The notes under the pieces are model-generated. The model searched no databases. It was not told where the DNA came from and saw nothing but the letters and a program-made list of their open reading frames with translations. 64,000 nt of DNA from Sipunculus nudus (lineage: Eukaryota; Annelida; Sipuncula; Golfingiida; Sipunculidae). The translations under genes were made by a program, and so were the position numbers. Shown here piece after piece: positions 24,050 through 37,009 of this stretch (positions are counted from its first letter, which is position 1; every line of letters begins with the position of its first letter). The stretch spans positions 96,029,642-96,093,641 of the forward strand of contig CM049306.1 of assembly GCA_026874595.1 (NCBI GenBank), in the 5' to 3' direction.

Positions 24050-27000
24050 ACAAGGGACCCATGGGTCAAGGCGCTCAGCTGATCGTGATTGGACTATAAA
24101 TGTTTCTCCACTGTGATACTATATCGAGTCGATAAAGCTTATGAATATCATGTACATGTTAGGCTATTATAAAGGAATGTAATTTAATATGTGAGTAAAT
24201 GATAAATGAAATTACCTGACTGATGGATTAATAGAGTCAAATAAAGTGGTTTATTTTTTATTTATTTAGGAGGGGTTGAAAATTGTGATATATTTGAGCA
24301 AATATGAATGCAATGACAGCAGTAATAAGCAGTAGCAGAATGATGATAAGGCTATTTGTTGAAGGATCTAAAGTGTATGGTAGTCTGCAAGCGTTCAATT
24401 TGACAGATATGATGTTATGATTAACTATGCTGATGAAGTGATTTATGAATATGTGACTGTATGACACAATATCTCTTTAGTCTTGACAAGGTACATTATT
24501 GTGATGCCCACTATGTCTACATATTACACAATATTGACATAATTTCTGGCATGTACATAGGTACCTATGGACGAATAGTTATACAAAATATTAAAGTATG
24601 AATATATCTGATTCATCTTGTTCTTGCTTACTGAGGCTGACTTTGGGATGGGGTTCGGAGAAGGGAAAAGTGAGGGCAGCACGAAGGTGGATGTAGAAAT
24701 ATTCTATTGTAATGTTTTTCATTTATATAAGAATATGAAAAGCTAAGAGGAAAGGGGCCCTCCTACTTGGTTATAGTAAAGTTCTAAATATATGATTGCA
24801 AACTAATACTCTGACAAGACTGTCATGAAGAAAAACAGTAAAAGTTTTGAGATACTGTGTTGCATTCGAAAATTTATAGTTGGACAGGCAAGTGGACAGA
24901 ATGGACTAATACCTTTATTTCACTTTCAAGAGAATAATGCATTTAAGTTTAAATATAATCCTATTTTTTTAAGCAGATCCACTTTTTCCATTAAGAAGTT
25001 TTTATCTGAATCAATTTTTTTATTTACAGGTTTATAAATTTTTAATTAAAAAACCTGAAAATAAAAGTTAAAATATTAGAATTGTTGCAAAAGTTGCAAT
25101 CATTATATATACATAGTAAAAAACATTGGGTCATATTATGCATACACATATATTTTATTATTTTTAAATCATAAATGTTTAAACTGATTTTAAAAGAAAA
25201 TAATGCCACAACATGGCATCTACAAGAATATTCCTTGAATCACTATTAAAAAGTTTTGCACATTGGAGTTTTCAGGACATGCTTAATTAAATTCACCAAA
25301 ATAAAATAAAAGTAAATTTGATAAAATAAAACATCTTTTCAAATTAAGTATACACACTGTTGGTTGAATGAGGGACAAACAATATCATTGTGCTAATTAC
25401 TATCCCAGTTTTAATTAATTACTGGAATTAATAGTCAATTTCACACCTGGTGAAGTTTTTACTCTTCTGAAGTAAGGAATTACTTATCTCATGAACATCC
25501 ACACTTTCAAAGCAATACACCACTTTGTGGACACAATTAAATGTACACTTTAATCATTGTAACCCTGGTGGTACAATACAAAATCTAAAATGTAGCATGT
25601 CCAAGAATAAAATAAAATACAGAAAAATTATAACATTCATCTAGTTTATGCACCAGCTGGGGGGGGGGGGGATAAGTGCAGGGCAAAGGGGAAGCCTGCT
25701 AGTAGTGGCCAAGCTGGGCCAAGGTAAGCTGCCTGGGGTGGGTTACATAATGCAAGTGAAGGCTGTACTACTAGGTGGGCTAGATGTAAACAACACTTGA
25801 CATGGTGTATGAAAACATGAATAAAAGCTATTCATTCCAATCAATTTCTTTTGAATGTTCAGATTTTAAAAGATTAAATCCTTATGCATATATGCTGGGA
25901 AAATTAAATCAACAGTGCCAAAGTTGGACAAAATTTAAGGTATTGATTTTTTATTTATGCTAATAACTTGAAAAATTTGCAAAATTCAGATCTAATTTTG
26001 GGTAAACAATTGACTCTTGATTAAATAAAGTTATATTCCTGAAAAAAGTCTCTAGGTTAAGCAATTCTCATGTTAGGTGAGTAAATATATTTCCTGATTT
26101 TTTAAAAAATTGCATTATGTTTTGGCCCATAACTTCAAAATAATACCCAATACTGACCTAATTTTTGGTATGTTCATAGAAAATGTATAAAAGAATGTGA
26201 TTACTAAATACGATCAAAAACAGATCAGTGGTTTTGATATTAGGCAGCCTTGAAGTGTAACAATGGCTTTTTTTTATGGAAAACAGAGTTTTTTTCCTTA
26301 ATATCTCGAAGGAACAAAGTCCTAATGACCCAATTTTCGGTATGGTAGGAGATTTTGGGGACATCTAAAATTATGTCAACAGCCTGGGGAGCATAGAGAT
26401 GTGCACTGAATGACCTACAGTCATCAAAGTGGACTGCCTGACAATGTAAGGGAATACAACAAGAGCCTCCAAAAAAATTCATTAACTAGCCTAATTTTGC
26501 AGCTTTTATTTTCAAATTTCAGATTTTTACAGATTAAATCCTTATGTATACATGGTGTGAAAATTAAACCCACAGTACTTACAGGAAAAAAAGTGCCATG
26601 GCCAAAGCTGGGCAAAATTTAAGGTACCAATTTTATATTTTTGCCAATATTTAAAAAAATTTAAAAAATTTTGATCTAATTATTGGTATACAATTAAATT
26701 TTTATTAATTAAAGTTGTATTACTGAAAAAAAAGTCCCTACCTTTAACACTTTTGGTCTTAAGTGACCAAATATCTTCCTGATTTTTTTACAAAGTCCAT
26801 TATGTTTGGGCCCATAACTTTTTTAAATTATATAATACTGACTTAATATCTGGCATGTACATAGGAACTATATAGAGGAATATTTATGGTAAATATGAAG
26901 AAAACCAGATGAGTGGTTTTGATATTAGGCAGTCCTGAAGTTTGAAAATCGATTTCTAATAAAAAATTGAGGTTTTTCCTTAATATCTCAAAGGAACGAA

Positions 27001-27213
27001 GTCCTATTGACCCAATTTTTGGCATGGTAGGAGATTATGGGGACATCTAACTGTATGCCGAAATTCAGTTTCGTAGGTCCAACAGTGTCGAAACGTGCCA
27101 GTCTTACGGACGGACATCCAGACGGACAGACGGACGGACGGACAGACAGACGGACGGACGACGGACAATGGACCATGACTATAGCTCAGACTTATAGTCA
27201 GCTGAGCTAAAAA
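24050..27213 (+). mobile_element. Element C: 3.2 kb composite repeat with ACGG tail
   Basis: It starts ACAAGGGACCCATGGGTCAA and ends TAGTCAGCTGAGCTAAAAA. It includes two related halves, 25826-26455 and 26456-27213; the second begins ACAAGAGCCTCC. Position 24698 onward matches element F, and 25826 onward matches the window start (1-1403). The ACGG/ACAG microsatellite lies at 27107-27170. This copy lost about 6 bp inside the terminal hairpin. A G-run lies near 25663. Confidence 0.8.
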
Positions 27214-27942
27214 TACAGGTGGCACCACGAGTCTTCAGGAGCTGAAGAAACCAGTCATAATCAATATACATGCGAGGTTTCAGGACACTAGATGAAACTG
27301 AAATTAAGAAACAGACTCAATTGCTGTCATTTGACAGTCAAAAACAAGGAAAAAAATTGTAAAAATTAGAAAAAATGCAGGTGGCACCACCAAATTTTGG
27401 GAAAAGACAACCCTACTCATGGACAATAATGAAACCAATAAAAATTCTTAAATTATCAATTATTCTAGGGGATATTTAGGAGCCCCACTGCTTGAAGGAT
27501 ATAGGTCACAGTGACCTTATTCCAGGTTTCCATGGAGATTTTTTATGGAACTCTCTGGATTTTCAGTTATAGGTTTCTAGATCCACTGGTGTCAAAACTG
27601 ACGGACAATGGAAAAAGGACCACAACTATAGCACAGATGACTTAATACTCAGCTGAGCTCAAAAGTTCCTAACAATTTTTTTTTGTTTACAGTAGAACAA
27701 GACAACCATCTTTACACTGTTTACAAACGGCACTCCAAACTTACAAGTTTAAAATGTTATATGTCTTAAAACTACACATAACATAGCAGAGAAAACAATT
27801 CAGAATACATTGAATGCAATATATCATAAACAACATCTTTGGTCACAATTAATCACCATTTTAAGTTTACACATCAGAGTTATCTGGAGTATCTTTATAA
27901 AAAATCAAATTTTTTAAATTCTAAAACTTTTAAGTTACTGAC

Positions 27943-28011
27943 CTCGCCCACCTGTAGTTCAACTTCTGCAAGGTCAACACTGTTGTAGTTGGGTTTTACA
28001 ACATCTCCCTC
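27943..28011 (-). CDS. CACNA2D3: Alpha2delta exon 12 (KPNYNSVDLAEVE)
   Basis: A 69-nt phase 0-0 exon, ATTTTCAG acceptor and GAG|GTCAGT donor, residues 316-338. It encodes EGDVVKPNYNSVDLAEVELQ then VGE. PNY-x-SVDL-x-EVE is diagnostic of the alpha2delta family. In vertebrates the region just after it is where alternative splicing occurs in alpha2delta-1. Confidence 0.95.
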
Positions 28012-28390
28012 CTGAAAATATTTCATCATTTTTTATGTTACTGAACACATATTAACAAATACAATATTCTTAAAAACCAAGGTTTACTTATATAATTACT
28101 GCAAGTATGTGTCTGAAGCATTTAATAATCTTTTCAAACAACTGAAGTACTTGTTTCTGGCCAATGATGTTTTGACTAACACATTCATCATCACTAACTA
28201 TTATCAAATGCAGCCTGTTAAATCCTGGATTTCTGTTGGATGACCATATGTTGTCTGCACGTCTACACAGGGACACATGATGATACTGTCATGATGTTTA
28301 ACTTTGTATCATGACGTACGGCTCTACTAGTGAACTGCGCTCTATATCATACAAGGCATGTACATGTGAGAGGCATTGGTAATTACTTAC
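28012..28390 (-). other. Intron, no features
   Basis: 379 bp of AT-rich intron. Nothing recognised. Confidence 0.6.
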
Positions 28391-28465
28391 GGTAGGTCGA
28401 AAGTCTGGATGGAACAGGACATAACCGTTGTTGGTGATAGCAAATGCATATCCATTGACTCCCAG
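28391..28465 (-). CDS. CACNA2D3: Alpha2delta exon 11 (Cache core)
   Basis: A 75-nt phase 0-0 exon, ATTCCAG acceptor and ACC|GTAAGT donor, residues 291-315. It encodes LGVNGYAFAITNNGYVLFHP then DFRPT. This is the most conserved Cache signature of the family (GYAFAI-x-NNGY-x-L-x-HP). Confidence 0.97.
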
Positions 28466-30050
28466 CTGGAATATAGCAAAAGAAGACTTCAACATACAGC
28501 AAATGTTTAATATCTCTCAAATCATAAGCATTGACAGGGTTTCCATTTATAGGTGTAACCATGCACACAAAAGCATTTCTGCTGGCCTTTCTAGTAAAGC
28601 TTGCTTTATTAGCAAAGCAGGTAATTCTGGTTTGTATGTCACAGGCCCTATTTATGTTTTATCAAGTTATCAAGTACTTGTTTTTCAAGTTAAATTGGTG
28701 TCAGAAGTGGGATCCAGGGAGTTGGTGTTGTGGTGAAATGCTCCTACATATCACTTGTGTGACAACCCCCGGTTAGATTTCCACATTCTGTATATGGAAC
28801 ATTCATAGGGTGAGAGTTCAAATCTTCATTTGACCCTATTCTATTTTCACCCGTTACACATGGGCTCAATCAAAACCATTCTGCTTCATACAAGCCAGTA
28901 GATGGATGTAACATGTATTGTTAAGCCAGGTGAACAATGATTGATGCTTCAAGTTACAATACCATAAAAGTCATGGCAGAAGTCGTATCCTTGTTACAAG
29001 TCACACCCTGACATTAAGGATTCCTCTGGAGAAGGGCTATTTATGTTTTGTTTCAGGAAAAGTCCATAATATACATCACACCCAGACTTAAGAGGTGTCC
29101 CAACCACCTGATACCTACGGAATTTAAGTATCATTCCTTGTGGTGCAAGATTACAACCAACGTCCCGGTAGTACTAATGTGGTTTATTAACTAATAAACC
29201 ATTTAAACATAAAACTAATTGGACAGCTTTAATACAATGCTTATATTTAAGGAATAACAAGAGAATCATTACATATAAAGTCGGGGTTCGACTGTCAGGT
29301 AAGATTTGTACAGTGCCAGAGTAAGCTGCGTCGGATAACACTTTGTGCTGTGAAACGATGTCATTATTGCCGTTTCTTAGTAGTAACATTATATTGCAAA
29401 TATCAAGTTAAATGACTGTATTAATAAACTAAAAAAAGTCTGAAGCAAAATACTATCATGATCAAGCAACTCTTAAAATGTTTAAAGATTGTCAAAAGTA
29501 TGGAGGATTCATTACACTATGATTAGTTTGCGCACGCGTGACGAGTCTCAAACCGTCGCATTGGACATATTTTTAACTAAAGACTATTGAAGGATGGAAG
29601 GAATAATTTAGTTTGAATTTATTCATCTTATTCCTTAAATGGGCTCTCAAACTGAATTGAACCCTTGAATTAATTGTTACAACTTACCATCAAGGTATCA
29701 TTGAAATCACTGAAATATGTCAATCAACAAGGGGATAATGAACGCTTTATTGACCGGTCAGTTAAATGTAAAATAAACATAATTGAATTTACGGGTATTA
29801 TATTTACTGAGACTAATAATTTATTCTGTGATAATATCTGGAAAGTCCAATTTCCATCGTTATCAATGAATATATTCAAATGGCTTAGATGTATGGCAGA
29901 CTGAGCCATATTGGACCAAATCCGTCAGGACACCAAACGATGCCGGTTCCCATGGAATTTAGGTACGTATGTGGCAATTTCAGAAAATAAAATATATACC
30001 TGTATGGTGTTTGTTATTTCATTGTATTTATTAATGTGACTCCATTAAAA

Positions 30051-30697
30051 ACAAGGGACCCATGGGTCACAGCACTCAGCTGTTATATATGATAAAAAAT
30101 ATGATTTGGGAAAGAGGCACATGCTTGTTTTTTGTGGTAATAAATATAAGCTTTATTATGAGTTGTTGGTGTTTAGCTTATGTATGATTTTGATAGTATC
30201 TTTGGAGACAGGGAAGAGGATTGATTTCATTTATTTTATTAACAAATTGAGTGCTATTTTCACACAGATTTTGACTTGGCCATATAACTTATAAGCAGCA
30301 CATATTATAAAAGAGTTTAACTATTTATTAAAATTTAATAACAAATATTGTGCCAGTATAACTTTTATTTAAAAACAAGGGACCCGTGGGTCACGGCGCT
30401 CAGCTGTTATATATGATAAAAAATATGATTTGGGAAAGAGGCATATGCTGGTTTTGTGTGGTAATAAATATAAGCTTTATTATGAGTTGTTGGTGTTTAG
30501 CTTATGTATGATTTTGATAGTTTATTTGGAGACAGGGAAGAGGATTGATTTCATTTATTTTATTAACAAATGGAGTGCTATTGTCACACAGATTTTGACT
30601 TGGCCATATAACTTATAAGCAGCACATATAATAAAAGAGTTTAACTATTTATTAAAATTTAATAACAAATATTGTGCCAATATAATTTTTATTAAAA
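30051..30697 (+). repeat. 324-bp tandem duplication of an ACAAGGGACCCATGGGTCA fragment
   Basis: Two head-to-tail copies (30051-30374 and 30375-30697) with few differences. Each starts with the palindromic element end and includes a similar 62-codon ORF at a 324-bp offset. The ORF is not recognisable. Confidence 0.92.
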
Positions 30698-30974
30698 ATA
30701 ATAAGAGAATCATATGATTTTTGAAATAAAACATAACTGAAATAATTATTAAAATAATATTATAGAATATATGCATTCATGAATACATTTTGAAAGTATT
30801 TGCACTGGTATTCAAATACTTTCATTTTTACCTGAATTCCCATTCTTATGCAAGAAATTTTATAATGGAGTACATATTCATATTCATATTCATATACATT
30901 TGCAAAGTATTTGCACCATGTCTGGTATTTATTCAGTTTTAGCCAAACAATGCTGTTGAGAATCCAGAATATAA
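30695..30974 (+). repeat. Direct repeat L flanking element F
   Basis: About 280 bp from AATAATAAGAGAATCATATG to ATCCAGAATATA, matching 32873-33168. A short TTCATA microsatellite (near 30875) distinguishes it from the right copy. Confidence 0.85.
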
Positions 30975-32875
30975 ACAAAGGACCCATGGGTCACGACAAA
31001 AGTTTGAAATTTTAGCAAATGCAAAATATGAAAAATATTTTATTGTAATGTTTTATATTTATATAAGCATATGAGAAGCTAAGAGGAAAGGGCCCTCCTA
31101 CTTGGTTATAGTAAAGTTCTCAATATATGATTGCAAACTAATACTCTGACAAGACTGTCATGAAAAAAAAACAGTAAAAGTTTTGAGATACTGTGATGCA
31201 TATGAAAAATTTACAGATAGACAGGCAAGTGGACAGAATGGACTAATACCGTCATTTCACTTTCAAGGGAATAATGCATTAAAGTTAATATATAAGCCTA
31301 TTTTTTTTAAGCATATCCACTTTTTTCAATAATAGTTTTTATCTGATTAATTTTTTTTATTTACAAGTTTTATAAATTTGTAATATAAAGGTGAAAATAT
31401 AAGTTAAAATGTTAGAATTCTAAGTTGCAATCATTACATATCCAGATTGTAGCTCACATTGGGTCATATTATGCATACACATATATTTTATCATTTTTAA
31501 ATCAAATGTTTAAACTGAATGTAAAAGAAAATAATGCCACAACATGGCATCTACAAAATTATTCCTTGAATCCCTTTTAAAAAGTTTTGCACACTGGAGT
31601 TTTCAGGACATGCTTAATTTTATTCACCGAAATAAAATAAAAAATTCAGTAAATTTGATAAAATAAAAACATCTTTTCAAATAAAGTATACACACTGTTG
31701 GTTGAATAAGGGACAAACAATATCATTATGCTAATTACAATCTCAGCTTTAATTAATAACTGGAATTAATAGTCAATTTTACACCTGGTGAAGTTTTACT
31801 CTTCTGAAGTAAAGCATTACTTATCTGATGAACATCCACACTTTCATAGCAATACATCGCTTTGTGGACACAATTAAATGTGCACTTTAATCATTATAAC
31901 CCTGGTGGTACAATACAAAATCTAAAATGTAGCATGTCCAAGAATAAAATAAAATACAGAAAGTTATAACATTCATGCACCAGTTTATGCACCAGTTGGG
32001 GGGGGGGGGTTGAGTGCAGGGCAGAGGAGAAGCCTGCTAGTAGTGGCCAAGCTGGGTCAAGGCAAGCTGCCTGGGGTGGGTTACATAATGCAAGTGAAGG
32101 CTGTACTACTAGATGGGCCAGATGTAAACAACACTTGACATGGTGTATGAAAACTTGAATAAAAGCTACTCTTTTCAAACAATTTCTTTGAAATTTCAGA
32201 TTTTAAAAGATTAAATCCTTATGTATATATGCTGTGAAAATTAAATCAACAGTGCTTACAGGGAAAAAACGTGCCACTGCCAAAGTTGGACAAAATTTAA
32301 GGTATTGATTTTTTATTTATGCTAATAACTTGAAAAATTTGCAAAATTCAGATCTAATTTTGGGCAAACAATTGAATCTTGATTAAATAAAGTTATATTC
32401 CCGAAAAAAAGTCTTCAGCTTCAGCAATTCTCATGTTAAGTGAGGAAATATATTTCCTGATTTTTAAAAAATTGCATTATATTTGGGCCTATAATTTCAA
32501 AATAATACCCAATACTGACCTAATTTTTGGTATGTGCACAGAAAATGTATGGAAGAATATGGATACTAAACATGATCAAAAACAGATCAGTGGTTTTGAT
32601 ATTAGGCAGACTTGAAGTGTAACAATTGCTTTTTTATGGAAAACGGAGGTTTTTCCTTAATATCTCGAAGGAACGAAGTTCTAATAACCCAATTTTCGGT
32701 ATGGTAGGGGTTTTGGGGACATCTAATGGTATGCAGAATTTTGGATTCGTAGGTCCAACGGTTTTAAAACGTGCCCTTGTAACGGACGGCCGGCCGGACG
32801 GCCGGCCGGACGGACGGACGACGGACAAAGGACCACGACTATAGCTCAGATGACTTACAGTCAGCTGAGCTAAAA
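30975..32875 (+). mobile_element. Element F: ACAA-GGACCCATGGGTCA to GCTGAGCTAAAAA
   Basis: A 1.9 kb element. The left end ACAAAGGACCCATGGGTCAC contains the palindrome GACCCATGGGTC. The right part has CGGCCGGACGG/ACGG repeats, then the hairpin terminus. The interior (31032-32757) is strongly similar to 24698-26455. There is a G-run at 31998-32008. No long ORF. Confidence 0.75.
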
Positions 32876-33168
32876 ATAATAAGAAAATCATATGATTTTT
32901 TAAAATAAAATATAACTGAAATGATTATTCAAATAATATTATAGAATATATTCATGAATGCATTCATGAATACATTTTGAAAGTATCTGCACTGGTATTA
33001 AAATACTTTCATTTTTTACCTGAATTCCCATTCTTATGCAATAAAATTTTTTAATGCAGTACATAATCATATTTGTATTCAAATACATTTGCAAAGCATT
33101 CACACCATGTCTAGTATTTATTCAGTTTTAGCCAAACAAAGATGTTGAGAATCCAGAATATACAAAAT
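32873..33168 (+). repeat. Direct repeat R flanking element F
   Basis: About 290 bp starting TAATAAGAAAATCATATGAT and ending ATCCAGAATATA. It is a diverged copy of 30695-30974, on the other side of the element. Confidence 0.85.
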
Positions 33169-33794
33169 TCACAAATTCAAATAATGATCATAAGTACCTG
33201 GTTTTTATTTATATTAAAAAAAATAAATGTAATATATTCACTTTGGACTACTTTCACATCAATCTACACACTAGACACAGTAGGAATCTAGATTAATATT
33301 ATCAACTGCATCTTTGTCTATCATTAATTTCCTTCATATGATCCCTAATGATTAGTAATGAATAATATGATATATTTTTTTATCATTAAAATTGAACTGA
33401 AAAATACCATAGGTGACTGAATGGTGTTATTTGGAATAACATTGACATTGACATTCTATCCATCCATACAAGATTCTTACATCATCAGTAACTGTAAGTT
33501 AATTTTCTGTTACTCATCAACTAACAAATTCATTTCTATTAATTTTTCTTTTATTTGTTATAAAAAAACAATACAAAATTATTAATTTATTGTTTATTGT
33601 TATGTTGTTTTTCAAAACAACTACTAGATGTGTTGGGTTGGACACCTGGATCAACTGTGGCTGGGCATTAGCTGCCTGGCTGCCCCAGTGTATGCTTCGC
33701 TCAAGCATGCATAATCTGATGAAAGGTCAACAAGGTCAACATACAGGTGAATGAAGAGGGGCTGGATTAAGCCTGGGTTTGACATGGTCTCATA

Positions 33795-34950
33795 TGAACA
33801 TGAATAAAAGCTACAATATTTGGCCAATTTCTTTTAGCTTTCTAAACTACAAAGATGAAATCCTTATGTGTGCATGATATGAAAATTATATCAACAGTGC
33901 TCTCAGGAAACAAACGTGCCATGGTCAAAGTTGGGCAAAATTTAAGGTACTAATTTTATATTTATACTAATAACTTATAAAATTTGAAAAATTCAGAACT
34001 AATTTTTGGTATTCAATTGAATCTTGATTAAATAATGTTACATCCCTGACAAAAAATCTCTAGCTTCAGCAATCCTCTTGTTAAGGGAGTAAATATATTT
34101 CTTGATTTTTTAAAAAGTGCATTATGTTTGGGCCCATAACTTAAAACAATTACGCAATACTGACATCATTTCTGGCATGTGCATAGCGAATGTATAGAAA
34201 AAAATGTATATTATATATGACCAAAATCAGATCAGTGGTTTTGATATTAGGTGGTCTTGAAGTGTAACAATGGGTTTTTAATGGAAAAATGAAGTTTTTC
34301 ATTAATATTTCGAAAGGAATTAAGTCCTAGTGATAAAATTCTTGGCATGGTAGGGGATTTTGGAGACATCTAACTGTATGCTAAATTTAAGGAACATAGA
34401 GCTGAAGCTGGGCTCTAGCAAACTGCATAACACTAGCTTGATGTAAACTTGATGTGACATGGTGCCTGAAAACTTCAATAAAATCTACAGTTTTTGATCA
34501 ACTGGTTTCAAATTTTTGGTGTTAACAGACAAAATGCAAACAAAAACATGCTGTGAAAATTTAATCCACAGTACTTACAGGAAAAAAACGTGCCATGATC
34601 AAACTTGGGCAAAATTTTATGTACCAATTTTATATTTTTGCCAATATTTAAAAATATTTAACATTTTGATCTAATTTTTGGTTTACAATTAAATTTTGAT
34701 CAATTAAAGTTGTATTACTGAAAAAAAGTCCCTACCTTTAACACTTTTGGTCTAAAGTGACCAAATATCTTTCCTGATTTTTTTACAAAGTCCATTATGT
34801 TTGGGCCCATAACTTAAAGAATTTATACTTAACAGACTTAATTTCTGGCATGTACATAGGAACTATATAGAGGAATATTTATGGTAAATATGAAGAAAAC
34901 CAGATGAGATATTAGGAAGTCCTGAAGTGTGAAAATAGATTTCTAATAAA
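33795..34950 (+). mobile_element. Older ACAAGG/GCTAAAAA element, left part (interrupted)
   Basis: Diverged copy of the sequence at 25826-27213, starting near AAAAGCTAC and running to GATTTCTAATAAA. There it is broken by the insertion at 34951-37850. It resumes at 37851. Confidence 0.75.
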
Positions 34951-35205
34951 CAAGGCCTACAGGCCTAATGCGAACCTGTGCAAAGTTTGGGAGTATAAAT
35001 GGAGATTTATTTTTTAAAAGTTAATATTGATCCTCGTAAGTCTTGCATATCTACCTTAGTCATTATTATTATAGCAAAATGGACATTTTGGACCTGCAAG
35101 TTTCAGACTAGGACATTTTAAAACTAGAATATGGGTAGTCGACAAGCGACTATGTGTATCCGGAGAAATCAGAGTGGGACGGATGAAGTGAGGCATGGAT
35201 TAAGT

Positions 35206-36262
35206 GGCAAGGGGAATAGAGTGAGGTGTGTTGCATATTAGCATGGATGTCTGCAGTGTAAACGTGAATGTAGGTGGTGCCACCTGTCATAAAATCAAGA
35301 GAGTTGTCCAGGATGTATAAACCTGCAAAATTTCAGGTGGAAAAGTCAAACCACTGCTGAGATATGAGTGATTTTATCCCAAGGCAGATGAACAAATGGA
35401 CGCTGTGCATAAATGGTTGCTCGTGGCGCCACCAATTTTGCCTATGATGAAGAGCTATGTGAGATCTATACACATGCAAAATTTTGGCCCAATCGGTCAA
35501 AAGGTTCCTGAGATATGAGCTTGGATGTCTGCAGAGTAAACCTGAATGTAGGTGGCGCCACCTGTCATGAAATCAAGAGAGCTGTCCAGGATGTATAAAC
35601 CTGCAAAATTTCAGGTGGAAAAGTCAAACCACTGCTGAGATATGAGTGATTTTAGCCCAAGGCAGATGAACAGATGGACGCTGTGCATAATTGGTTGCAG
35701 GTGGCGCCACCACTTTTGCCTATGATGAAGAGCTATGTGAGATCTATACACATGCAAAATTTTGGCCCAATCGTTCAAACGGTTCCCAAGATATGAGCTT
35801 GGATGACTGCAGAGTAAACCTGAATGTTGGTGGCGCCACCTGTCATAAAATCGAGAAAGCAGTCCAGGATGTATAAACCTGCAAAATTTCAGGTGGATAA
35901 GTCAAACCACTGCTGAGATATGAGTGATTTTATCCCAAGGCAGATGAACAGATGGACGCTGTGCATAAATGGTTGCAGGTGGCGCCACCACTTTTGCCTA
36001 TAATGAAGAGCTATGTAAGATCTATACACATGCAAAATTTTGGCCCAATCCGGCAAAAGGTTCCCGAGATATGAGCTTGGATGTCTGCAGAGTAAACCTG
36101 AATGTAGGTGGCGCCCCCTGTCATAAAATCGAGAAAGCTGTCCAGGGTATATAAACCTTTTTCAGGTGGAAAAGTCAAACCACTGCTGAGATATGAGTGA
36201 TTTAATCCCAAGGCAGATGAACAGGTGGACGCTGTGCAAAAATGGTTGCAGGTGGCGCCACC
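35206..36262 (+). repeat. 278-bp tandem array with GGTGGCGCCACC palindromes
   Basis: About 3.6 copies of a 276-279 bp unit. Each unit carries two copies of the perfect 12-bp palindrome GGTGGCGCCACC (or a one-base variant), seen near 35425, 35558, 35698, 35829, 35977, 36106 and 36251. Short ORFs repeat with the same 278-bp offset and are by-products of the array. Confidence 0.9.
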
Positions 36263-37009
36263 ATTTTTAGTGTATGTTATAAAGCTATCAAAGGGCTGAC
36301 ATCATCTTGGCTAATAGCCAACATCAAGGCACTGGCAATCTGCCAATGGTAAACCAAGTGCTGCCATCTGTACACAAAAGTGGTCCCTACTTGAAATAAC
36401 TTTGAAATTTATTTATCCAATACAAAATGCTTTTCAGTTGACTTTTTATAAAAAAAGAAATCAGGAATATATGTAAAATTATTACTGATGCATACTGAAT
36501 GCAAAATTAAAATACAGATATATCTCACTGATGGCAAATTCTTGAATTAAGTTGAGTAGGGATACCAATAATTTATAATCCACATACAGTTGTCTTTATA
36601 TAGCCACAGAGAACTGAATATCCATGATTGTAACATTGCCTGGTATGATGAATAACTTAAATCATAAATCTAAATTTTTTAAAAGCTTTTAAAAACCTTT
36701 CTTGTCAATATTAACCAAAGATAACCTGAAATCTAAATGTCTAGTGGCATGATGTGATAGATGCTGATAAACTGGTGCCAGGCTAGATGTAACAGCATAA
36801 CACTGCTAACATATATGGTAAAATGACTCAATTCAATCTCTATAATTCAGCCAAAAATCATTCATGTGGAACCATTAATGACAATTATTATAAGAATTAT
36901 TGTAGGGATAATTCTTATAAAATATTAAACAAACTTCAGTGGCATCAGTTGAAAAACGTTTCGCAGGTTCATAACTCATATAGGAAGATAAAGCAAACTG
37001 GCTAAGTTC

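Larger units (their letters stand above)
22902..27942 (-). other. 5 kb intron with repeat elements
   Basis: It contains a short element (23284-23440), an associated fragment (23441-23960), a 3.2 kb composite element (24050-27213), and a final fragment with a diverged terminus near 27600-27660. No exon was found. Confidence 0.75.

Noticed and set aside
30695-33168. LTR retrotransposon (direct repeats around an internal region)
   Set aside because: The repeats lack TG...CA ends, primer-binding site and polypurine tract, and no gag or pol sequence lies between them.
35691-36154. Two similar 61-codon plus-strand ORFs
   Set aside because: By-products of the 278-bp tandem array inside a mobile element.
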